Source: Pseudonocardiales bacterium (lineage in GTDB: Bacteria; Actinomycetota; Actinomycetes; Mycobacteriales; Jatrophihabitantaceae). From it: a stretch of DNA of 7,611 nucleotides. Each line of letters begins with the position of its first letter. Position 1 is the stretch's first letter. The notes below the pieces were generated by a model. The model was not told the DNA's origin and did no database searches. It saw only the letters and a program-made list of their open reading frames with translations. The translations under genes were made by a program, and so were the position numbers. Positions 1 through 6,302 of the stretch are shown here, piece by piece. The stretch lies in NCBI GenBank assembly GCA_025465405.1, contig JAODNL010000545.1:1-7611 (forward strand), in the 5' to 3' direction.

Positions 1-318
1 CCCGGTCCCATCCCCACCGAGTACGCCTGGGAGATGCTCAATCCCACTGAAGGCAGCTCGGTCGGCGCCACGCAGTCCGACCAGGTGCCGATGGGCCGCA
101 TGGGCACGATCGAGGAACTTGCGAACCTCGAGATGTTCTTGCTCTCGGACGCCTGTCCCTACCTCACTGGCGAGACGATCGCGATGGACGGCGGCCAGCG
201 GCTCGCCGGACCGGGGACGTTCGCCGGGCTCACCGCGCTCAGCGACGACGACTGGGCCGAGATCCGCGAGCGCAGCAAGGCGGCGTCCGCGGCCAGTAAG
301 ACGCAGCGCGGCACGTAG
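1..318 (+). CDS. Short-chain dehydrogenase/reductase, C-terminal fragment (2,4-dienoyl-CoA reductase-like)
   Basis: The reading frame is open from the first base, so the gene starts outside the window; 105 C-terminal residues are visible. It opens with PGPIPTE, the SDR segment after the catalytic Tyr-Lys helix that lines the cofactor and substrate pocket. It continues with GRMGTIEELANL and FLLSDACPYLTGE and then the MDGGQ motif, the usual end of the SDR core. The Rossmann GxxxGxG motif and catalytic Ser/Tyr/Lys lie upstream and cannot be checked. A tail of about 35 residues beyond DGGQ, including LSDDDWAEIRER, resembles the extended C-termini of 2,4-dienoyl-CoA reductase-like and related acyl-CoA-linked SDRs. 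A role in fatty-acid metabolism is therefore likely but unproven, since SDR substrate cannot be read from this end. It converges on plsB and is not in its operon. The family call is secure; the substrate is a guess. Confidence 0.88.
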   Translation, partial: PGPIPTEYAWEMLNPTEGSSVGATQSDQVPMGRMGTIEELANLEMFLLSDACPYLTGETIAMDGGQRLAGPGTFAGLTALSDDDWAEIRERSKAASAASKTQRGT

Positions 319-385
319 CAACTTATCCCTCCGCGGCTTGCGCGCTATATCGGTTGCTCGAGCGGACACCGTCGGGCTGCTATGC

Positions 386-407
386 GCGTACGCGGGTTGT
401 AGTACGC
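386..407. terminator. Small hairpin in the convergent intergenic gap
   Basis: Perfect 6-base arms GCGTAC (386-391) and GTACGC (402-407) enclose a 10-base loop. It lies between the SDR stop (318) and the plsB stop (477), where two transcripts converge. There is no T-tract on either side, so a classical intrinsic terminator is not supported, and the short arms could occur by chance. Confidence 0.2.
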
Positions 408-437
408 CCGTCATACACATTGCAGAAGAAGCCCGTG

Positions 438-459
438 CCCAGCGCATCGCGCGGCTGGG
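438..459 (-). terminator. Hairpin just downstream of plsB, possible terminator
   Basis: Perfect arms CCCAGC (438-443) and GCTGGG (454-459) surround a 10-base loop. On the minus strand the hairpin begins about 17 bases after the plsB stop, a typical terminator position. The sequence after it on that strand is GC-rich with no U-run, so it would have to be of the U-less type proposed for actinomycetes. Read on the plus strand it is followed by only AAAA. The rest of the 319-476 gap shows no gene or clear promoter. Confidence 0.33.
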
Positions 460-476
460 AAAAGTAACTGGAGTGG

Positions 477-2303
477 TCAGCGAAAGGCCTTGATCCGGTC
501 GAGCTTGCGTTGCAACGCGTGCACCTCGTCCGCGAAGTCCTTGCGGCGGCGACCGATGTCCGGTGCATCGCAGTCGAGCAGGCCCCTGTTGTCGGCGAGG
601 CGCAGCGCGGTCCGGAACATCTCTGCGGAGTTCGACTCCTCGCTCGCGATTCGCCGGCGCAACGCCCACTGGTGCCCCTTGAGCAGGCACTGGGCGATGA
701 AACGATCCATGTCGACGGTGCCGGACTCGCCGAGGTCGACGAGCTGGCTCGCGACGATCGCGTAAGCGTCGACGAACGGCCGCAGGACGAGATGCGCGAG
801 CACCCAGTTCATCGAGGCGAGGTACGCCTTCGCGTCGTCCGGACTCAGCTCCGGACCCGTCTCCTGCGGACCGACGTCCGCGTCGATCAGGCACAGCTCT
901 GCACGCAGGTCGTCGAGGAACTCTTGCCGGGGCGCGAAGAAGAACTCGAACTTCAGCAGGTCGCGCAGCCGCAGCGCCTCACCCCACGCGTCGTACGGCG
1001 AGTCGCTCGTGGCGTCGTCCGCGCCGACCAGAACCAGTTCGACGATTGCGCGCAGCACGAGCACGTGGATCGCACTGTTCCGATAGACCGCGGCGATCAG
1101 GTGCTGCGCCGGCCCGATGACCCACACGGTGGTCTTGCCGGCCGAGTGACTAGTCAGCACCCCTGACCGGACGAGATCCTGCGCGGCACGACGCACGGTG
1201 GCGCGGTCGGTCAGGTTCGCCGCGCCCGCGGTGGGCGACCCCCGCGCCGCCAGGTACTGCGCCAGCGGTTCGACGGTGGCCAGGATCTCGTCAAGCGTGA
1301 GCGCGCGGTCGGCGGCGAGCAGCGCGATGCACACCGCCGCAGTCGGCGTGACCGGGGTTGCGACGTTAATCCGGTGACAGACCTCGAGAGCCAGTCGCTC
1401 GACGCCGTGCGTACTCGCGGGATCCTCGGCCACGATCTCTGCCAGCCGCGCCTTCAGCGCGATCGGTTCGCCGATGTCGACATAGACGCGTCCGAGCCGG
1501 TGCCGCAAGCCACGCAGATACCCGAGGAACCAGCGAACGTTCTCCGGCGACTTCCCGAGGCCGCGGGCCTCCGACGTCATCAGCTCGACCTCGTTGTCGG
1601 GAAGCTGGTCGTAGATGATCGACACCGGAACCAGCTGGACCTCGGCGTCGACGTGCTGCGCGGCATCGACGACGTAGTTCAACAATCCGAGGCGGGGCGG
1701 ACGCAGCTTGCCGGTGCGTGATCGACCGCCCTCGATCGACCAGATCAGGTTCGCTCGAGTCGACACCAGATGGCCGATGAAGGTGCGCAGCGCGAACCGG
1801 TAGAGCGGCGCGTCCGAGGTGGCTCGGCGGACGTGCACGATGCCGGTTCGTCGCGCGACCGTGCCGAGCGGAAAGAAGTTCAGGTTCGCCCCCGCCACGC
1901 CGAACGGCGCCCGGATCCCGAATGCGGTGAGAGTCGGCGGCACCACCCATTCGTCGAGGTAGGAGCGGTGCGACATCAGGAAGATGAGCGAGTGCTTGTC
2001 GTCGAGCGCGCGCAGGGACGCCAGGCCCTCCTCGTCGATGAGCAGGTCGTAGCCACGCAGCATCCAATGCCCGAATCGCGTCCAGGCGTCGATGATCCGC
2101 TGGTTGTGCGTGGCTGCCATCTCGTTCATATGTGCGGCAACCTCCTCGATCACCAGATGTGCCGACATGCCGATGCGTTGGGCGTACTCGCGCGCCTGCA
2201 CTCGGAACGCCTCCGAGCCGAGGATGGCGTTGACGATCGGCGGGTCCGCCGGCGTCAAGGCTCGGCGTACCCGCTCGACGTTCCGGCGGCGGCGCGCGCT
2301 CAT
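477..2303 (-). CDS. plsB: Glycerol-3-phosphate 1-O-acyltransferase (PlsB family)
   Basis: Transfers an acyl chain to the sn-1 hydroxyl of glycerol-3-phosphate, giving lysophosphatidate; PlsB enzymes act at the inner membrane face. The 608-residue product has all four acyltransferase blocks. These are motif I SHRSYLDEW (His112, Asp117, the Hx4D catalytic pair), motif II GANLNFFPLGTVARRTG (about 138-154), motif III IEGGRSRTGKL (190-200) and motif IV VPVSIIYDQLPD (about 225-236). The long C-terminal region is typical of PlsB, not PlsC. The frame stays open far upstream, but that part overlaps PlsC and does not look like protein. The ATG at 2303 overlaps the plsC stop as ATGA and begins a plausible basic N-terminus (MSARRRR). 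Only a weak Shine-Dalgarno precedes it, so translation is probably coupled to plsC. E. coli PlsB is about 807 residues; the missing length is N-terminal, closer to the shorter mycobacterial PlsB1 class. Confidence 0.93.
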   Translation of the reverse strand: MSARRRRNVERVRRALTPADPPIVNAILGSEAFRVQAREYAQRIGMSAHLVIEEVAAHMNEMAATHNQRIIDAWTRFGHWMLRGYDLLIDEEGLASLRALDDKHSLIFLMSHRSYLDEWVVPPTLTAFGIRAPFGVAGANLNFFPLGTVARRTGIVHVRRATSDAPLYRFALRTFIGHLVSTRANLIWSIEGGRSRTGKLRPPRLGLLNYVVDAAQHVDAEVQLVPVSIIYDQLPDNEVELMTSEARGLGKSPENVRWFLGYLRGLRHRLGRVYVDIGEPIALKARLAEIVAEDPASTHGVERLALEVCHRINVATPVTPTAAVCIALLAADRALTLDEILATVEPLAQYLAARGSPTAGAANLTDRATVRRAAQDLVRSGVLTSHSAGKTTVWVIGPAQHLIAAVYRNSAIHVLVLRAIVELVLVGADDATSDSPYDAWGEALRLRDLLKFEFFFAPRQEFLDDLRAELCLIDADVGPQETGPELSPDDAKAYLASMNWVLAHLVLRPFVDAYAIVASQLVDLGESGTVDMDRFIAQCLLKGHQWALRRRIASEESNSAEMFRTALRLADNRGLLDCDAPDIGRRRKDFADEVHALQRKLDRIKAFR

Positions 2304-3754
2304 CGCCCGCTCGCCTTCACTGCGGCGGGCCAATCCTCGAGCGTTTCGAGATACAGGCGATGCAGTCGCTCGACGGCGTTGTCGAGGTCCTGCTTCGTCC
2401 ACCCGACCGTCGGGACGGGCTCGTGCACGAGCACCTCGACGGTGCCCGAGCGCGCCGTCTTTGCAGTGCGCCACATGAGTTCTCCGGCGTTCCGGATCAC
2501 GATGGGGACGATCGGCACACCGGCCTGCATCGCTAGGTGGAAGCCGCCCTTCTTGAATTGCCCGACGGACGGTGTGAGCGAGCGCGTCCCCTCTGGCGAA
2601 ATCACGATCGACGTGCCACGAGCCAGCCTCTCGCCGGCCTGGTCGAGCGCTGCCCGCGCCTTCGCACCGTCCGACCGATCGAGGAAGGCGAAGTCGGCGA
2701 GCGAGAGCAACTGGCCGATCACCGGGACGTTCGCAACCTCCTTCTTCGCAACGCCGGTGAAGCCGCCCTGCAGCAGCGTGGTGGTGACGAGCAGGTCGAT
2801 CAGCGCACTCTGATGGTTGATCATGAACACAGCGGGACGGTGCGACCACAGATGCCGCTCGCCGACGAGGTCGATCCGCACGTCCCCCACGGCGCTGCCG
2901 ACATGCGCAAACAACGACGATGCCGTGTCGATGCCCTTTCTGCGGCTGCCGCTCACAAGTCCCGTGGCGATTCCGACCGCACCGGCGCTGAGCAGAGTCC
3001 CGTACATCGCAGCGGTCCGCAGCGCGGGCGTCGGGTCGAGACGGTTGGGACCGCGGCGGAAGGTTGCGACGGGCCACTTGCGTCGGGCGGCCTCTTGTGC
3101 GAGCGCAGACTGCGGATTCACGGCATGGGGTCGTCCGACGGCGGCCAGGAACGGTACGTCCTCGTCTCCGTTGGCATAGCCGTAGGCCTTTCGAAGGTCG
3201 AGGCCGTGACACTTGGCGAACTTCTTGACGGCGACGAGCTTCCCGTCGCCCCACAGCGTCCGACCGTCGAGCCGGCCGGTCAGCAAGCCGCCCTCGCTCT
3301 CGAGTTCGGTGCACAGGACGTGATCAATTCCGAGCTCGCGTGCCATCGGCGCGACCTGGAAGCGGGTCGCGGACGTCGCGATGACAACCGTGTGGCCCTG
3401 CCGCTGGTGTGCCTTCACTGCCCGCCACGCGCCATGGAACAGCGTGCCCGCGATGCCCTGCGCGAAGAGCCGCTCGCCCAGTTCGGCGATGTCTTCAGGC
3501 GATCGTCCCGTCCAGCCGCGGATGCCGCGCAAGATGAGCGCCTCGAACTCCTGCTCGGAAAGTGCGCTGCCGAGGCTCGCCCGGACCGTGTGCAGCATCT
3601 CGGCCGGACCGATCTCGAAGTTGCGAAAGCGGTGCGCGTACAGCGCGCTCGCGGAGTACCCGTCGATGAGCGTGCCGTCGAAGTCGAGGAAGACGCCGAT
3701 CTCGGGGCCGCTCGGGCCGTGCTCGATCTCGTCGAGCAGCGCATCGATCGCCAT
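2300..3754 (-). CDS. plsC: Bifunctional HAD-IB phosphatase / 1-acylglycerol-3-phosphate acyltransferase (PlsC)
   Basis: A 484-residue fusion. The N-terminal HAD domain (about 18-240) has motif I LDFDGTL (Asp24, Asp26), motif II ATSATR (Thr127/Ser128), motif III Lys172 and a motif IV region YANGDEDVPFL (about 193-203). A hydrophobic stretch at about 248-268 could be a membrane anchor. The C-terminal PlsC domain has INHQSALIDLL (His314, Asp320), GVAKKEV, FLDRSDG, SPEGTRS (Glu388-Arg391) and VPIVPIVIRN. It should acylate lysophosphatidate to phosphatidate. The HAD substrate is unknown; M. tuberculosis Rv2483c, as I recall it, has the same layout and is labelled a phosphoserine phosphatase/acyltransferase. 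I chose the ATG at 3754 because GGAGG lies 8 bases upstream. In-frame TTG (3805) and ATG (3799) starts add residues without a good ribosome site and run into the control region. Odd points are the Hx5D spacing in acyltransferase motif I and the changed HAD motif IV. Confidence 0.93.
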   Translation of the reverse strand: MAIDALLDEIEHGPSGPEIGVFLDFDGTLIDGYSASALYAHRFRNFEIGPAEMLHTVRASLGSALSEQEFEALILRGIRGWTGRSPEDIAELGERLFAQGIAGTLFHGAWRAVKAHQRQGHTVVIATSATRFQVAPMARELGIDHVLCTELESEGGLLTGRLDGRTLWGDGKLVAVKKFAKCHGLDLRKAYGYANGDEDVPFLAAVGRPHAVNPQSALAQEAARRKWPVATFRRGPNRLDPTPALRTAAMYGTLLSAGAVGIATGLVSGSRRKGIDTASSLFAHVGSAVGDVRIDLVGERHLWSHRPAVFMINHQSALIDLLVTTTLLQGGFTGVAKKEVANVPVIGQLLSLADFAFLDRSDGAKARAALDQAGERLARGTSIVISPEGTRSLTPSVGQFKKGGFHLAMQAGVPIVPIVIRNAGELMWRTAKTARSGTVEVLVHEPVPTVGWTKQDLDNAVERLHRLYLETLEDWPAAVKASGR

Positions 3755-3762
3755 CGGCGAAG

Positions 3763-3767
3763 CCTCC
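3763..3767 (-). promoter_or_regulatory. Ribosome binding site deciding the plsC start
   Basis: On the minus strand this reads GGAGG, followed by 8 bases and then the ATG at 3754. It is a strong, well-spaced Shine-Dalgarno and the main reason to reject the longer TTG/ATG starts at 3805 and 3799. Confidence 0.75.
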
Positions 3768-3793
3768 GCAACTGGACAGATCCAGGGTACTAT
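3765..3793 (+). promoter_or_regulatory. Candidate promoter for the gpsA operon
   Basis: A -10 hexamer TACTAT (3788-3793) fits the actinobacterial TANNNT pattern. At 17-base spacing the -35 position holds TCCGCA (3765-3770), a weak 3/6 match to TTGACA. Transcription would start near base 3800, leaving a leader of about 65 bases before the GTG at 3865. The -10 lies in the left arm of the dyad described separately. Actinobacterial -35 boxes are poorly conserved, so this rests on the -10 and its position. Confidence 0.35.
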
Positions 3794-3815
3794 TCGCATT
3801 GTCAATCATAGGACC
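3786..3815. promoter_or_regulatory. Imperfect dyad in the divergent control region, candidate operator
   Basis: GGTaCTAT (3786-3793), 14 bases, then ATAGgACC (3808-3815): the arms match at 7 of 8 positions. The dyad sits in a locally AT-rich patch of otherwise very GC-rich DNA, between the divergent starts at 3754 and 3865. Each arm contains a candidate -10 box, one per strand. A smaller palindrome, ATTGTCAAT (3798-3806), lies in the spacer. Dyads of this kind often bind dimeric repressors such as the TetR family. No regulator gene is in the window, so the protein is unknown. Confidence 0.42.
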
Positions 3816-3834
3816 AAAAGCCTTTGCCTGTCCC
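3805..3834 (-). promoter_or_regulatory. Candidate promoter for the plsC-plsB operon
   Basis: On the minus strand a -35-like GGGACA (3834-3829) is separated by 18 bases from TATGAT (3810-3805), a 5/6 match to TATAAT. The predicted start is near 3798, leaving a leader of about 44 bases that includes the GGAGG ribosome site. A perfect TTGACA also occurs at 3805-3800 on this strand, but no good -10 lies at the proper distance from it. The -10 is inside the right arm of the dyad. Confidence 0.42.
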
Positions 3835-3854
3835 GCCTTGTGTGAGATTGATTT

Positions 3855-3858
3855 GGAG
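3855..3858 (+). promoter_or_regulatory. Ribosome binding site deciding the gpsA start
   Basis: GGAG (3855-3858) stands 6 bases before the GTG at 3865 and 12 bases before the ATG at 3871. Spacing favours the GTG, though the ATG two codons later cannot be excluded. The in-frame TTG at 3799 falls inside the control region and is rejected. Confidence 0.6.
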
Positions 3859-3864
3859 ACTCGC

Positions 3865-4887
3865 GTGTCGATGCCACCTCGCAGGCGGCCACGCGTCGCT
3901 GTCCTCGGCGCGGGTGCGTGGGGCACAACCGTGGCGACGATCGTCGCGCGCACGGCGCCGACCACGTTGTGGGCCCGATCCGATGCGGTCGCGCAGGAGA
4001 TCAACTCGACTCACCGGAGCCGGTATCTGCCGAACGCCGTGCTGCCCGCCGACCTTCACGCGACGACCTCGCTGGCCGATGCGACTACGGACGCTGACGT
4101 GCTTGTCTCAGCGATACCGGCGCAATCCGTTCGGTGTGTGTTGGCCGAGGTCGCGTCGATGGTTCGTCCATGGATCCCCGTCGTGAGCCTTTCGAAGGGG
4201 TTGGAGCAGGAGACGCACCTGCGCATGACCGAGATCGTCGCCGAGGTGCTCCCGGGCCATCCGGCGGGTGCGCTCGCCGGCCCGAACATCGCCGTCGAGG
4301 TGATCGCCGGCTATGCGGCGGCGGCTACGATCGCGATGCCGGACGAGAATCTCGCCGCGCAACTGGCCGAACTGTTCCGCACGTCGCGATTCCGGGTGTA
4401 TTCGACGACGGACGTCATCGGGGTCGAGGTAGCGGGTGCGCTGAAGAACATCTACGCGATCGCCGTCGGCATGGCCGATGGCGCTCGTGCCGGGGAGAAC
4501 ACCAAGGCGATGGTGGTGACCCGAGCCGCTCGCGAGATGAGCCGGCTCGGCGAAGCGCTCGGCGGCGAGCGGGAAACGTTCGCCGGACTCGCCGGGATCG
4601 GCGATCTCATCGTCACCTGTACGAGCCCGCACAGCCGCAACCGGCAGGTTGGGCAGCGGTTGGGCAGGGGCGAGCCGATCTCGGAGATCCTCGCCAGCAT
4701 GACTCAGGTCGCCGAGGGCGTGAAAACCGCCTCGGTGGCCATCGAGCTCGGCGCGAAGTTCGGCGTCGAGCTGCCCATCGCCTGCGAGGTCAACTCCGTC
4801 ATCGCCGGCATGGCGACCGCACAGGACGCGTATCGAGGACTGCTTCGCGTGCCGCCAGGGCACGAGACGAAAGGAGTGGAGTGGTGA
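3865..4887 (+). CDS. gpsA: NAD(P)-dependent glycerol-3-phosphate dehydrogenase (GpsA)
   Basis: Cytosolic enzyme that reduces dihydroxyacetone phosphate to sn-glycerol-3-phosphate, the backbone for all glycerolipids. The 340-residue product has normal family length. Visible motifs are the N-terminal dinucleotide-binding VLGAGAWGTT (Gly-rich loop 15-20), SLSKGLE (Lys111), GPNIAVEV (139-146), GALKNIYAIAVG with the catalytic Lys194, GLAGIGDLIVTC (Asp247) and TSPHSRNRQVG (253-263), which binds the substrate phosphate. No key residue appears to be missing. The GTG start at 3865 is chosen on ribosome-site spacing; the ATG at 3871 would shorten the protein by two residues. It is the first gene of the rightward operon, and its TGA overlaps the GTG of the acyltransferase gene. 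It supplies the substrate of the PlsB encoded on the other side of the control region. Confidence 0.96.
   Translation: MSMPPRRRPRVAVLGAGAWGTTVATIVARTAPTTLWARSDAVAQEINSTHRSRYLPNAVLPADLHATTSLADATTDADVLVSAIPAQSVRCVLAEVASMVRPWIPVVSLSKGLEQETHLRMTEIVAEVLPGHPAGALAGPNIAVEVIAGYAAAATIAMPDENLAAQLAELFRTSRFRVYSTTDVIGVEVAGALKNIYAIAVGMADGARAGENTKAMVVTRAAREMSRLGEALGGERETFAGLAGIGDLIVTCTSPHSRNRQVGQRLGRGEPISEILASMTQVAEGVKTASVAIELGAKFGVELPIACEVNSVIAGMATAQDAYRGLLRVPPGHETKGVEW
4873..4876 (+). promoter_or_regulatory. Ribosome binding site for the WS/DGAT gene inside the end of gpsA
   Basis: GGAG within AAAGGAG lies 7 bases before the GTG at 4884. It supports that GTG over the adjacent GTG at 4881 and the later ATG at 4920, and shows that the second gene has its own ribosome site as well as the GTGA stop/start overlap. 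Confidence 0.65.
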
Positions 4888-6302
4888 CCGATGCGGCCCA
4901 GTGGGGTGGCCCCGCGACGATGAGCGCGTGGGAGGCGCTGATGTGGCGCTCCGACACCGACCCGCGCACCCGCTCGACGGGCATCCTGCTCGAGCTGCTC
5001 GCCGGCGAACCCGACTGGGGCCGCCTGGTCGCTGCGCACGAACGAGTGACCTCGACGATCGCGCGGCTGCGCGATCGGGTCGTCGAGCCGCCGCTGCCGC
5101 TCGTGCAGCCGGCGTGGTCGCCGGATCCGCACTTCGATCTCGCGAACCATCTCCAGTCGGTGCGCGTGGCTGAGCCGGGGACGCGTCGCCAGCTGCTCGA
5201 GGTGTGCGAGTCGTTGATCCAGCGGCCGTTCGACCGCTCGCGGCCGCCGTGGGAGGCGACCCTCGTCACCGGCCTGCAGGACGGCAAAGCCGCCTACCTG
5301 TTGAAGATGCACCACAGCCTCACTGACGGGCTCGGCCTGATCCAGTTGCTCGAGCTGGTACACAGCGACCGGGCTGCGCCGCGATCGCGCAAGCCGATGC
5401 CTCCGCCGAAGCAGGCGGTCGCGGCGACGACGCCCGCCGGCCTGTTGGCCGGTCACGTGAGAGACCAGCTCGCGAGCGCGCCGCACCAGCTCGGTCGGCA
5501 CTCGACGCGTTTGGCGGACGGGCTGGGCCGGGTCCTGCGCGATCCGTTTCAGACCGTCGAGGACGGTGGCCGGTTCGTCCGATCGCTCAGGCGAATGCTG
5601 CAGCCGGAGCCAACTCCACGATCGCCCTTGCTGGGGGGCTCGGGCGGCATCGACACGCAGCTCGTGACGGTCGAAGCGCCGCTGGACGGGCTGCGCGCGG
5701 CGGCCAAGATCGCGGGCGCGTCGGTCAACGACGCATTTCTGGCGGCGGTGCTCGGCGGGATGAGGCTCTATCACGAGACCAGCGGCGAGGTCGTCGACCG
5801 GCTCCCGATCGGCATGCCGATCAGCCTGCGAGCGGCCGACGATCCGTTGGGTGGCAACAAGTTCGCTGGCGTCCGGTTCGCCGCGCCGCTGTCGGAGAAG
5901 GATCCCATCGCGCGGATGCTCGAGATCCGCGACTTCGTGCTGACGGCGCGCGCCGAGCCGGCAGTCGGATTCGTCAACACGATCTCCCCCGCGCTCACCA
6001 AGCTGCCGGCCGCGCTGATCATCGAGCTGACGGCGAAGCTGACGTCCTCGTCTGACCTGCAGATCTCCAACATTCGCGGGATTGGCCACCCGCTGTTCAT
6101 CGCCGGAGTGGAGATCGAGGCGATGTACCCGATGGGGCCTCGCCCCGGCGTCGCGGCGATGATCGCGATGATCACCTACAACGGGCGGTGCTGCGTCGGC
6201 CTCAACGTCGATCCGGATGCTTTCCCCGATCCCGACGAGCTCGAGCGCTGCATGCGCGCCGGGTTTGCCGAGGTAATCAGTGTGGGCGCGGTGGCCCGAT
6301 GA
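4884..6302 (+). CDS. Wax ester synthase/diacylglycerol acyltransferase (WS/DGAT) family protein
   Basis: WS/DGAT enzymes transfer acyl groups from acyl-CoA to diacylglycerol or fatty alcohols, making triacylglycerol or wax esters at the membrane/lipid-body surface. The 472-residue product has the usual family length. It carries the catalytic HHxxxDG motif as MHHSLTDGLG (His143, His144, Asp148, Gly149), preceded by RPFDRSRPPWEATLV. The C-terminal domain has SVNDAFLAAVLGG (Asn282-Asp283), MPISLRAADDPLGGN and SNIRG (Asn396), then MYPMGPRPG and the closing DPDAFPDPDEL. These match the condensation-like two-domain fold of the family. The open frame extends upstream only as a shadow of gpsA; the GTG at 4884 is preferred for its ribosome site and GTGA overlap. 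Context with gpsA, plsB and plsC favours diacylglycerol over fatty alcohol as acceptor, which is inference. Actinomycetes usually carry many paralogues, so the activity of this one may be weak. Confidence 0.92.
   Translation: MTDAAQWGGPATMSAWEALMWRSDTDPRTRSTGILLELLAGEPDWGRLVAAHERVTSTIARLRDRVVEPPLPLVQPAWSPDPHFDLANHLQSVRVAEPGTRRQLLEVCESLIQRPFDRSRPPWEATLVTGLQDGKAAYLLKMHHSLTDGLGLIQLLELVHSDRAAPRSRKPMPPPKQAVAATTPAGLLAGHVRDQLASAPHQLGRHSTRLADGLGRVLRDPFQTVEDGGRFVRSLRRMLQPEPTPRSPLLGGSGGIDTQLVTVEAPLDGLRAAAKIAGASVNDAFLAAVLGGMRLYHETSGEVVDRLPIGMPISLRAADDPLGGNKFAGVRFAAPLSEKDPIARMLEIRDFVLTARAEPAVGFVNTISPALTKLPAALIIELTAKLTSSSDLQISNIRGIGHPLFIAGVEIEAMYPMGPRPGVAAMIAMITYNGRCCVGLNVDPDAFPDPDELERCMRAGFAEVISVGAVAR

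Noticed and set aside
510..1166. 218-residue plus-strand open frame opposite plsB
   Set aside because: Antisense to the conserved PlsB C-terminal region; no motif and no ribosome site worth noting.
2304..3314. Upstream extension of the plsB frame to a 945-residue protein
   Set aside because: It overlaps the PlsC coding region in another frame and reads as Arg/Ala/Gly-rich low-order sequence typical of a high-GC shadow; plausible PlsB sequence starts at MSARRRR.
3800..3805. Perfect TTGACA on the minus strand as the -35 of plsC
   Set aside because: At 16-18 base spacing there is no TANNNT-like -10; the TATGAT-based promoter is a better fit.
2537..3811. 424-residue plus-strand open frame
   Set aside because: Antisense to the HAD-PlsC gene, with no recognisable motif and shadow-type composition.
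4134..4883. Upstream extension of the WS/DGAT frame inside gpsA
   Set aside because: It reads as basic, arginine-rich shadow sequence across a clear GpsA; a ribosome site and GTGA overlap mark the start at 4884.
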